Positions 1 to 5,983 are shown, counted from the stretch's first letter. The stretch: DNA of 6,062 nt from Bdellovibrionales bacterium (GCA_021730855.1 JAKFYM010000226.1:1-6062); one strand, 5' to 3'. Numbers and translations: made by a program. Notes: generated by a model from the sequence alone, not told the origin.

Positions 1-53
1 ACCCTGCCTATGTGGCCTCCGGTATTCGATATAGGAGGCCACATAGGCAGGGT
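1..53. repeat. Perfect 20-base inverted repeat at window edge, possible fold-back artefact
   Basis: Positions 1-20 are the exact reverse complement of 34-53, with a 13-base loop (21-33) that can itself add a few pairs (TAT 23-25 with ATA 29-31). The right arm codes for sensible TPR sequence (NPAYVAS) on the minus strand, whereas the left arm gives non-TPR residues. This suggests the left arm is a copied, inverted duplicate. A terminator is unlikely, because the structure lies within an open frame and has no T-run. Confidence 0.9.
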
Positions 54-213
54 TGAGGTCGATGGCCGCCTGGAATTTCTCTGCCGCCTCTTTCCACCGC
101 TTGCGTTGCGAGAGCTCCTCACCCCGAGAGTATTGCTGGTAAGCCAGGGTGGAGGGCGGCTTCGCTTGGCTTGGCCAGGGCAGAAGCGCTACGAGTAGCC
201 AGAAAAAAATCAC
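1..213 (-). CDS. Secreted TPR-repeat protein, 5' part only (runs off left edge)
   Basis: I read this frame directly: GTG at 213-211, then 71 open codons to the window edge. The start overlaps the upstream gene's TGA by 4 bases (GTGA), and GAGG at 224-221 lies 7 bases ahead as a ribosome site. Residues 1-17 form a signal peptide: a short N-end, a hydrophobic core (IFFWLLVALLPW) and a likely cleavage after SQA. Residues about 41-58 match one TPR unit (RWKEAAEKFQAAIDLNP, with the usual W, A, A and P positions), and the following residues (AYVASYIEY) suit the next helix. TPR domains are protein-protein scaffolds, so the partner cannot be named. Translational coupling implies co-expression with the PLP enzyme. 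The last 6-10 codons (positions 1-20 or so) come from the inverted repeat and are probably not true protein sequence. The gene call is good; its function is unknown. Confidence 0.72.
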   Translation of the reverse strand, partial: MIFFWLLVALLPWPSQAKPPSTLAYQQYSRGEELSQRKRWKEAAEKFQAAIDLNPAYVASYIEYRRPHRQG

Positions 214-1214
214 GACACCACCTCTTTCCACTCATCCTCCAGCTGAAACAAACCAAATCCTCCGCCCGTATGTATAAATAAAACATTTTTACCAAAAAAA
301 TCTGGCCGCTGCTTAGCCGTTTCATACAGGCCCCGCAGGGCCTTGCCAGTATACACCGGATCTAACAATAGCCCTTCTTCGCGTGCCACCTTTCGCAAGA
401 AAGAAAGCTCCTCGGGAGCACTCAATGCGTAACCACGGCCGCGAAAGCCCGGAAGAATCCGAATGTCTTGGGCCATGAAAGCGAGTGGAAGGTGGTGCTG
501 CTGAATGGCTGACCACAAAGCTTCCTTCACCAAGCGAAAGCTCTCCTTCTCTTCGTAACAAACATTCACGCCCACGATTTTTGTTTCTGTTTCCTCGTCC
601 AACAACTGCCCAAGGACCAAGCCCGCCTGAGTGCCCCCGCTTCCATGCGCCACCACGATGCTATCAAAGGCCGGAAGCCCCTTCTCTTTTCGTTGCTCCT
701 CAAGTTCCCGAAATGCCTGGGCATAACCGAAACAACCCAGCGCGCCGGTGCCCCCCTCGGGAATAAAGTAGGTCTTACCGCCCTGGGCACGGATTTGCCC
801 ATCAATCAAAAGACGGAAATCCTCCATTCCCTCATAGTACTGCTCGGGCGTGACATAAAAGATCTCCGCGCCAAAGAGTTGGTCGAGCAAGTGATTGGAG
901 CGGATTTTTTCTGGTGCCTGGCCACGCAGGATGAGCACACAACGCAGGCCTAATTTTGCCGCCAGCGCGGCGGTGGCTCGGCAGTGATTGGACTGCACCC
1001 CGCCACAAGTCACCAGGCAAGTCGCCCCTTTGAGGAGGGCATCCTTTGCGAGAAACTCGAGCTTGCGGATCTTGTTGCCATTCCACTCGAAACCAGTTTG
1101 GTCGTCACGCTTGATCCACAGATTCAAGCCAAGGTCCGTCGAGAGCCGCTCTAATTTCTCGATAGGTGTGGGAAGCCGTGCCCACTCCCCGCGCGCTGGA
1201 AACTCGAACTTCAA
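210..1214 (-). CDS. PLP-dependent D-cysteine desulfhydrase / ACC deaminase family enzyme
   Basis: This is a fold type II PLP enzyme of 334 residues, close to E. coli DcyD (about 328). The motif NGNKIRKLEF carries the Schiff-base lysine (K48). QSNH (74-77) is the substrate loop and HGSGGT (190-195) the phosphate-binding cup. DPVYTGKA contains the active-site tyrosine (Y288). ACC deaminases have Glu after that tyrosine and Leu in the C-terminal HLGG motif; here both positions are Thr (T289, T316, in VYTG and HTGG), as in D-cysteine desulfhydrases. The predicted reaction is D-cysteine to pyruvate, H2S and ammonia in the cytoplasm; related D-amino acids are possible. I chose TTG at 1214-1212 because GGGGGAGG lies just upstream and the length suits the family. 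An in-frame TTG at 1241 would add nine residues but has no ribosome site. The stop overlaps the GTG of the TPR gene. The family is certain; the substrate is inferred. Confidence 0.88.
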   Translation of the reverse strand: MKFEFPARGEWARLPTPIEKLERLSTDLGLNLWIKRDDQTGFEWNGNKIRKLEFLAKDALLKGATCLVTCGGVQSNHCRATAALAAKLGLRCVLILRGQAPEKIRSNHLLDQLFGAEIFYVTPEQYYEGMEDFRLLIDGQIRAQGGKTYFIPEGGTGALGCFGYAQAFRELEEQRKEKGLPAFDSIVVAHGSGGTQAGLVLGQLLDEETETKIVGVNVCYEEKESFRLVKEALWSAIQQHHLPLAFMAQDIRILPGFRGRGYALSAPEELSFLRKVAREEGLLLDPVYTGKALRGLYETAKQRPDFFGKNVLFIHTGGGFGLFQLEDEWKEVVS

Positions 1215-1218
1215 TGGA

Positions 1219-1227
1219 CCTCCCCCT
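1219..1227 (-). promoter_or_regulatory. Ribosome binding site deciding the start of the PLP enzyme
   Basis: On the minus strand AGGGGGAGG is followed by TCCA and then TTG at 1214. No comparable purine run precedes the alternative TTG at 1241. The spacing of 4 bases from the final GG is short but workable, so 1214 is preferred over 1241. Confidence 0.5.
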
Positions 1228-1231
1228 GGGT

Positions 1232-1260
1232 TTGACTTCAATGCTAGGCCACACTATCTT
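1232..1260 (+). promoter_or_regulatory. Sigma-70-like promoter for the barrel-lipoprotein unit
   Basis: TTGACT (1232-1237, five of six to consensus) is separated by exactly 17 bases from TATCTT (1255-1260, four of six). Initiation would be expected near 1267, only a base or two before the ATG at 1269. The -35 box lies inside the possible N-terminal extension of the divergent PLP gene. That is a further reason to prefer the shorter start for that enzyme. Confidence 0.55.
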
Positions 1261-1268
1261 TAGGAGAG

Positions 1269-2246
1269 ATGATCCACAAGCATCCGCTATTCCTGTCAGC
1301 CTTAGTCCTTTTTTCTACCCCCGCCTGGGCGGAAAAAAGGACCGTTCAAGTGATCGATGCCAGCTCTTCGGGACGCCTCGTGCGCGTGACCCTAGGCTCG
1401 GAGTCAGGATTGGTCCTGAATGGCCCGGTGCTCTTCCTCGCAGGAGAAGAAAAAATCGCTGCCGGACGCGTGATCCGCATGGATTCCGGAGGCACGGTGG
1501 TGGCGGTGCTCGAAAAATATCGCGAGCAGAACCCACAAGTGGAACAGGAATATGAATTGCTCTATGGCGAGCCTTTCGATGAAGCCGATACCCTTCCGGA
1601 CTATGTGGCCGATCGTGAAGTAGAAGAGCCCAATCCCGCTAACGAACGTTTTTTCAAACCAGATGGCAAGGAAAGGGGGCCGGAACTAGACGACGACGAC
1701 TACACCCCGGAAGTCTCCCTCCATCCCAAGCTTCCCGAGAGACGCACCTTCAGCCCGCACAATCTCACCTTGGGTGTGGGTCTTTTTCGCAACCGCAAGC
1801 TTCCGAGCGCGGACGACCCGAACGTGACCAGCGGCTATACCACCTACCAAGGCTATTCGTTCCGCTATGCCTACACCTTCCTTACGCATATTTGGCTGAA
1901 GTCGGAAACCTCCGCTCTCCTCAGCCTAGAAGGAACTTTTGGCATTTATAATTTTGAGCACCGCACCACCGTGGGCGCTCCGGCCGCCCAAGTGCGGGTG
2001 ATCCCACTTGGCCTGAACCTGCGGTATATGATCAGCGTGAGCAAGCTTTTCCGCCTCTATCCCTACGTGGGATACCAAAGCAATATTGTGAGCGCCACTA
2101 GCGGCGCCTCGACCAATCTTGAGCCGCTCCAGGGCGGGCGCTTGCTTGGCGGCGGGGGCGCGCAGCTCGTGATGAGTGAGGCGATGGACGCGCGCATCGA
2201 GGGCGGCTCCGATGGGGTCTTGCTCGGCGTGGTGGTAAAATTCTAA
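1269..2246 (+). CDS. Probable outer-membrane beta-barrel protein with N-terminal SH3-like domain
   Basis: This 325-residue protein begins with a signal peptide (1-21, cleavage after AWA). Residues about 24-85 look beta-rich, with a pattern of short strands and glycine turns (VTLGSESGLVLNGPVLFL, then AAGRVIR). This recalls the SH3-like C-terminal domain of FlgT-type proteins; I infer that from pattern alone. Next come a conserved-looking acidic patch (YELLYGEPFDEAD), a charged Pro-rich linker with an LDDDD run (140-144), and from about 163 alternating amphipathic strands rich in Tyr, Gly and Leu. The chain ends in VVVKF; a terminal Phe is the usual BAM-recognition signature of barrel proteins. 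The size would suit a barrel of 8-10 strands. AGGAG (1262-1266) is only 2 bases from the ATG, but no other start would keep the signal peptide. The gene is coupled to the small lipoprotein downstream. The function is unknown. Confidence 0.82.
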   Translation: MIHKHPLFLSALVLFSTPAWAEKRTVQVIDASSSGRLVRVTLGSESGLVLNGPVLFLAGEEKIAAGRVIRMDSGGTVVAVLEKYREQNPQVEQEYELLYGEPFDEADTLPDYVADREVEEPNPANERFFKPDGKERGPELDDDDYTPEVSLHPKLPERRTFSPHNLTLGVGLFRNRKLPSADDPNVTSGYTTYQGYSFRYAYTFLTHIWLKSETSALLSLEGTFGIYNFEHRTTVGAPAAQVRVIPLGLNLRYMISVSKLFRLYPYVGYQSNIVSATSGASTNLEPLQGGRLLGGGGAQLVMSEAMDARIEGGSDGVLLGVVVKF

Positions 2247-2422
2247 TGCGCGTGTTTGCCTTTCTGATCTTGTGTGTGCTGGCGGGCTGCGGGGTGAAGG
2301 CTCCCCCCATCGCGCCCGAACGCCAAGTGGAGCCCGTGGCGCCCAAACTCAAATGCTCCCCCTACGATCCCGAATGTGATCGCAAAGACAAACGCTACAA
2401 GCCTCAGGGAACGCCTAGATAG
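2246..2422 (+). CDS. Small LptM/YifL-like lipoprotein
   Basis: This 58-residue protein starts at ATG 2246, whose A is the last base of the previous stop (TAATG), so it is translationally coupled to the barrel gene. The signal peptide (MRVFAFLILCVLAGC) ends in a clear lipobox, LAGC, making Cys15 the lipidated residue. Gly at +2 gives no inner-membrane retention signal, so the outer membrane is likely. The sequence after the lipobox, CGVKAPPIAPE, resembles the CGxKGPxxxP motif of LptM (YifL), which assists oxidative maturation of the LPS translocon LptD in E. coli. The tail is short, polar and Pro-rich. It holds two further cysteines (C37 and C44, in KCSPYDPEC) that E. coli LptM lacks and that could form a disulfide. 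That this is LptM itself is not shown; the motif is shared by many short lipoproteins. Confidence 0.82.
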   Translation: MRVFAFLILCVLAGCGVKAPPIAPERQVEPVAPKLKCSPYDPECDRKDKRYKPQGTPR

Positions 2423-2423
2423 C

Positions 2424-2444
2424 GCCAAGCAGCGTTGGTTTTTT
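2424..2444 (+). terminator. Weak possible Rho-independent terminator after the lipoprotein gene
   Basis: CCAA (2425-2428) pairs with TTGG (2435-2438) around a 6-base loop, with a G-T pair below, and is followed directly by six T (2439-2444). The stem is short, so termination would be weak. A second small stem, CCCTT/AAGGG (2447-2451 with 2458-2462), follows. Confidence 0.3.
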
Positions 2445-2470
2445 CGCCCTTTGTGATAAGGGTTAAGCCA

Positions 2471-2490
2471 TTCAGACATTTTCAGACATT
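2471..2490 (+). repeat. Two tandem copies of a 10-base unit upstream of etfB
   Basis: TTCAGACATT occurs twice without a gap (2471-2480, 2481-2490), immediately before the etfB ribosome site GGAG (2492-2495). A 10-base period puts both copies on one face of the helix, which would suit a regulator site. No regulator family is recognised, and chance duplication is possible. Confidence 0.6.
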
Positions 2491-2501
2491 TGGAGCCAGC
2501 T

Positions 2502-3275
2502 ATGAAAGTTTTCGTCTGCGTCAAGCAGGTGCCCGACACCGAAACCAAAATAAAGATCGCTGCCGACGGTAAGGGAATCGACACCTCCGCCGTCAACAAG
2601 TGGATCCCCTGCCCTTATGATGATTTCGCGGTAGAAGAAGCGATCCGTTTCAAAGAAAAAAATCCCGGCGCCACCGTGACCGTGGTGAGCGCAGGCCCCG
2701 ATCGCGTGGTCGAGGCGCTACGTACCGCTCTCGCCATGGGATGTGACGAAGCCGTGCATGTGGCCAGCCCGGAAAATGCCGATTCCTTTCTGACTGCCAA
2801 AGCGCTAGCACGCGCCATCGAGAAAAATGGCCCTGCGCACTTAGTGTTCACTGGCAAACAAGCCATCGATGATGACGCCGCCCAAGTGCACCAAGCAATG
2901 GCGGAATTCCTGAACATGCCCGCCGTGACGGTGGTACTGCGAGCCCAATATGGCGCCACCATTCAGGTAGAACGCGAAGTGGAAGGCGGAACCATCGAGA
3001 AATACGAACTGCCCACCCCTTGCGTGATTGCCGCACAAAAAGGCATGAACGAGCCCCGCTACGCTTCGCTGCCCAACATCATGAAGGCCAAGAAAAAAGA
3101 AGTGAAAAAATACACCCTCGCCGATCTGGATGTGGCCGAAAACCAAATCAAGCTCAGCTACAAACAACTAAGCCTGCCCGCCGAGCGCAGCGCTTGCAAA
3201 ATGGTGTCGGGAGATCCCGCCACCGTGGCCAAAGAACTGGTTCGCCTCCTCCGCGAAGAAGCCAAAGTCCTGTAA
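2502..3275 (+). CDS. etfB: Electron transfer flavoprotein beta subunit
   Basis: EtfB is the AMP-binding subunit of the soluble ETF heterodimer, which takes electrons from acyl-CoA and related dehydrogenases. The 257-residue length is typical. It opens with MKVFVCVKQVPDT. GKQAIDDD (118-125) is the nucleotide loop. The family signature runs through ELPTPCVIAAQKGMNEPRY (about 169-187) into SLPNIMKAKKK. In it, L190 matches the recognition-loop leucine that docks on the partner dehydrogenase. This pattern belongs to the classical, non-bifurcating ETF group. The ATG at 2502 is chosen over the in-frame TTG at 2490 because GGAG sits 6 bases ahead of it and the protein then starts like its relatives. 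The stretch WIPCPYDDFAVEEA is a slightly unusual version of the N-P-x-D region. etfA follows after 11 bases. Dehydrogenase partners are not in the window. Confidence 0.95.
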   Translation: MKVFVCVKQVPDTETKIKIAADGKGIDTSAVNKWIPCPYDDFAVEEAIRFKEKNPGATVTVVSAGPDRVVEALRTALAMGCDEAVHVASPENADSFLTAKALARAIEKNGPAHLVFTGKQAIDDDAAQVHQAMAEFLNMPAVTVVLRAQYGATIQVEREVEGGTIEKYELPTPCVIAAQKGMNEPRYASLPNIMKAKKKEVKKYTLADLDVAENQIKLSYKQLSLPAERSACKMVSGDPATVAKELVRLLREEAKVL

Positions 3276-3286
3276 GAAAGGTGCCC

Positions 3287-4261
3287 ATGAAAGTACTCGT
3301 CTATTGTGAAACCGCGAACGGCAAAGTCAAAAAAGGCTCGCTCGAGCTCCTTTCGAATATCGTGAGCTGGCCAGGCACCGAGGCCCACGCAATTTTGCTA
3401 GGAGCCCCGGCTTCGCTGGAGCCCCTGGTCGCACAAATCAATAAGTTCGCGCCCCAGTCCGTACACCTCGCGGAACATGCGGCCCTCGCTCATTATTCTC
3501 CAGAAGGATTTGCCAAAGTGGTGGCCGATGCCGCCAAAAGCTTAGGCGCCGAAGCGCTAGTGGCCTCCGTCTCCGCCCAAACCAAAGATTTTTTCCCACG
3601 CGTGGCCGTGAAGCTGGATACCGGCATGGCTTCGGACTGCACCGAGCTTTCTACCAGTGGCGGCAAGCTCGAAGCCAAACGCCCGCTCTATTCGGGAAAA
3701 TGTTTTGCCAGCGTGGAATTCCTTGGCGCTAAACCGCATATCGCCACCGTACGCCCCAACGCCCTCGGCCTGAAGGCCGAAAAGCCGGGTAGCGCTACCG
3801 TAAATAAACTAAGTGTAGACCCGGGCACGATCCGCGCCCAAGTGAAAGAAGTGATAGCCAAAGCAGGTGGCGCCGGCAAGGCCGACCTCACCGAGGCCGA
3901 TCGTATCGTGTCGGGTGGCCGCGCCCTCAAGAGCGCCGAAAACTTTAAAATCCTCGAGGATTTGGCCAATGTGATTGGGGCCACCGTGGGCGCCAGCCGT
4001 GCGGCGGTGGATGCTGGCTATCGCCCCCATTCCGACCAGGTGGGGCAGACGGGAAAAACCGTATCCCCCACGCTCTATATGGCTTTCGGCATCAGTGGTG
4101 CCATCCAGCACTTGGCTGGAATGCGTTCATCCAAGGTGATCGTGGCCGTAAACACCGTGCCCGATGCCGCTATCTTCCAGAAAGCAGACTATGGAACAGT
4201 GGGAGACCTTTTCCAGATCGTGCCCGCGCTGACGGAAGAATTCAAAAAGGTGATGCACTAA
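3287..4261 (+). CDS. etfA: Electron transfer flavoprotein alpha subunit
   Basis: EtfA carries the redox-active FAD of the ETF dimer. The 324-residue length is normal. The N-terminal half is the Rossmann-like domain. From about residue 201 the FAD domain shows IVSGGRAL, ASRAAVDAG (R238, the flavin-contacting Arg), QVGQTGK (251-257), LYMAFGISGAIQH (263-275, with the flavin-adjacent His275) and KADYGTVGDLF (299-309), whose Asp contacts the cofactor. The usual NKDPDAPIF segment reads NTVPDAAIF (289-297), losing the Lys-Asp pair; the fold and FAD site otherwise look intact. The start is the ATG at 3287, 11 bases after the etfB stop with AAAGG 5 bases upstream. A longer in-frame reading from 3020 overlaps etfB and is spurious. 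It works with EtfB and probably donates electrons to the membrane Fe-S protein downstream. Confidence 0.95.
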   Translation: MKVLVYCETANGKVKKGSLELLSNIVSWPGTEAHAILLGAPASLEPLVAQINKFAPQSVHLAEHAALAHYSPEGFAKVVADAAKSLGAEALVASVSAQTKDFFPRVAVKLDTGMASDCTELSTSGGKLEAKRPLYSGKCFASVEFLGAKPHIATVRPNALGLKAEKPGSATVNKLSVDPGTIRAQVKEVIAKAGGAGKADLTEADRIVSGGRALKSAENFKILEDLANVIGATVGASRAAVDAGYRPHSDQVGQTGKTVSPTLYMAFGISGAIQHLAGMRSSKVIVAVNTVPDAAIFQKADYGTVGDLFQIVPALTEEFKKVMH

Positions 4262-4573
4262 GAGCTGATTTTGCTCTGTTGAGACTTACTGCGGCTGCGT
4301 GCCTGCACCACCTGCCTCTAAATGTAATTTATTGCTAAGCGCGCGGGCTCCCCTATTCTGGGGTAAATGCTTGGCCGTCGTAAAACAAAAGCCAAACCAT
4401 TACTGCCGCAAAGCCTGCGCAAACGAGGGGGAGTGGTCCCCGTCCACCGCAAAATCCCTGTATTGGCGCAATGCTTTCATGGTCTGCTAGACTATAGTGG
4501 AAGAATGCATTGAAAATTCCATGCGCCTTGATACACCGGAGAATACACACATTCTCGTTTTTAGAGGGGACTC
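4262..4573 (+). other. 312-base spacer between etfA and the Fe-S gene, no convincing gene
   Basis: Short open frames exist on both strands but lack ribosome sites and family resemblance. The spacer holds several small stems: AGAGC/GCTCT (4261-4265 with 4273-4277, right after the etfA stop, no T-run), CCCC/GGGG (4350-4353 with 4360-4363) and GGGGA/TCCCC near 4427-4441. TATAGT at 4493-4498 fits a -10 box but has no -35 at standard spacing. TTGAAA (4510-4515) is followed 16 bases later by TACACC, a weak candidate promoter for the Fe-S gene. The spacing leaves open whether the Fe-S gene is co-transcribed with etfBA. Confidence 0.5.
4510..4537 (+). promoter_or_regulatory. Weak candidate promoter for the Fe-S oxidoreductase gene
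   Basis: TTGAAA (4510-4515) and TACACC (4532-4537) are 16 bases apart. The -35 is good but the -10 matches only three of six. The position, about 36 bases before the ATG, is reasonable, and AGAGGGG (4563-4569) supplies the ribosome site. Confidence 0.25.
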
Positions 4574-5983
4574 ATGTACCTAACCATCAAACCCTTCCTT
4601 GTGGCCGCCGCCCTTGCCGTCGCCTTTGCCTATTTTGCGCTCCGCGCCAGACTCTTGGTGCAAGTCCTACAGACGGTGACCCGCCCCGGCCCCGACCGCC
4701 TTTCCTTTCTTGGCAGGCGCCTGCAGGCCGTGCTGATCGATGTGATCGGGCAGAGAAGCGTGAGACGCAAAAAACTGCCCGGCCTCGCCCATACCCTCAT
4801 CTTCTGGGGCTTCATCGTGATCACGATCGGCACGGTAGAGGCGATGGTCGAAGGCATGTTTCACGGCGCCAACCTCTCTCTTCTTTCTCCTTCTTTGCAC
4901 GGCTACTATCTCACCGTGGCCGATCTCTTCACTCTGGGAGTGCTGCTCGGAGTGGCCTTTGGTTTTTTCCGCCGCTTGGTCCTGAAACCTCGCTACTTGC
5001 ACACCGGCCCTGATGCCCTGATGGTGCTAGCCATCACCGGCACCCTCATGCTTTCGCTTTTCCTGATGAACGCCTTCCGCATGGTGGCCTTCCCCGACAA
5101 TCCCCTGCACCAAGCCTTCCTGGTCTCCGGCTCGCTCGGCCGCCTAGTGCAGAGCTTTGGCCTCTCGCCCGAGGGCGCGTATGCCGGCATGGAAGTGTTT
5201 TACTGGACGCACCTTCTCCTCGTGCTCGGCTTCCTCATGTACATTCCCCGCTCCAAGCACCTGCACATCCTCGCGGCGGGACCCAATATTTTCTTCAAGC
5301 ATATCGGCACCGAGAAGCCAATGGAGGTCACCAACCTCGAGGACGAAAAGGCCACGAACTTCGGCATTGGTAAGGTCTCGGATATTTCCTGGAAAAATGG
5401 GCTGGATCTCTATGCCTGCACGGAATGTGGGCGCTGCGAAGAGGTGTGCCCCGCCGATCTCACGGGCAAACCCCTCTCTCCCGCGCGCCTCGTGCATGAC
5501 TTCCGCGTGGAGCTCTTGAACAATAAGGAAAAAGTCCTCGCGAAAAAATTTGAGGAGCTGGCGCCCATGGTGCGGGAGGAAAGTGGAGTCACCGATGCGG
5601 TGATTTGGGCTTGCACCAGCTGCCGGGCCTGCGAAGAAGCCTGCCCCGTATTCATCGAGCAAACAAACCTGATCTTTGAGACGAGAAAAAACCTCGTGCT
5701 CATGGAATCGCGCTTTCCGCCCGAGCTCCAGACCGTCTTCCGCAATATGGAGAACAACTTCACTCCCTGGGCCTTTGGCCACGACACCCGCGCCGATTGG
5801 TGCCGCAATCTCGACGTGAAACAAATGGCCGACCATCCCACCGCCGAAGTGCTCTACTCGGCGCGCGACCCGTTCTCGCGCAAGGTGGTGGTGGACCGCG
5901 GCATCCGTACCGGGGCTGCGAGTAGGTGGTTCAATCTGCGTCCTGGACCATCCGGAAATAGCTCAGCTTGCCGAAGTGCCTGA
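4574..5983 (+). CDS. Membrane Fe-S oxidoreductase (ETF:menaquinone oxidoreductase type), C-terminally truncated
   Basis: The N-terminal half is a NarI-like membrane domain with hydrophobic segments near residues 6-24, 70-92, 113-132, 147-172 and 208-225. Candidate haem-b histidines are H73 and H213, with H229 or H231 also possible. A soluble HdrC-like part follows with two 4Fe-4S motifs, C282-x2-C285-x2-C288-x3-CP and C347-x2-C350-x2-C353-x3-CP. Related proteins coupled to EtfAB pass ETF electrons to (methyl)menaquinone, and the etfBA genes just upstream support that role here. Relatives usually run to about 650-730 residues and continue with a YWVGC-type segment and cysteine-rich CCG domains for a further Fe-S cluster. 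Here the match stops after AEVLY (residue 428, base 5857). It is replaced by 41 unrelated residues and a TGA, so the CCG module is absent. ATG 4574 has AGAGGGG upstream. The N-terminal 428 residues are secure; the end is probably a chimeric junction or rearrangement. Confidence 0.85.
   Translation: MYLTIKPFLVAAALAVAFAYFALRARLLVQVLQTVTRPGPDRLSFLGRRLQAVLIDVIGQRSVRRKKLPGLAHTLIFWGFIVITIGTVEAMVEGMFHGANLSLLSPSLHGYYLTVADLFTLGVLLGVAFGFFRRLVLKPRYLHTGPDALMVLAITGTLMLSLFLMNAFRMVAFPDNPLHQAFLVSGSLGRLVQSFGLSPEGAYAGMEVFYWTHLLLVLGFLMYIPRSKHLHILAAGPNIFFKHIGTEKPMEVTNLEDEKATNFGIGKVSDISWKNGLDLYACTECGRCEEVCPADLTGKPLSPARLVHDFRVELLNNKEKVLAKKFEELAPMVREESGVTDAVIWACTSCRACEEACPVFIEQTNLIFETRKNLVLMESRFPPELQTVFRNMENNFTPWAFGHDTRADWCRNLDVKQMADHPTAEVLYSARDPFSRKVVVDRGIRTGAASRWFNLRPGPSGNSSACRSA

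Noticed and set aside
10..198. Plus-strand open frame of 62 codons at the left edge
   Set aside because: It is antisense to the TPR gene, which has a ribosome site, signal peptide and TPR motif in its own frame.
3020..3286. N-terminal extension of etfA overlapping etfB
   Set aside because: Arg- and Pro-rich out-of-frame etfB sequence; EtfA proteins start at the MKVLVYCE equivalent.
4261..4277. Terminator right after etfA
   Set aside because: The stem AGAGC/GCTCT is real but has only five pairs, and no T-run follows.
4299..4490. Open frame of 63 codons in the spacer, plus strand
   Set aside because: GTG start without a ribosome site, odd composition rich in Cys and Trp, and no recognisable motif or signal peptide.
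4353..4550. Open frame of 65 codons in the spacer, minus strand
   Set aside because: It has a short hydrophobic stretch but no ribosome site, and its codon use is unlike the real genes.
5144..5836. Long minus-strand open frame of 230 codons
   Set aside because: It is antisense to the clearly conserved Fe-S protein, whose cysteine motifs fix the true frame. The open antisense reading results from high GC third positions.
5885..5923. Resemblance of VVVDRGIRTGAAS to a phosphoribosyltransferase PRPP loop
   Set aside because: The second acidic residue of the usual DD pair is Arg, and no other PRTase features surround it.
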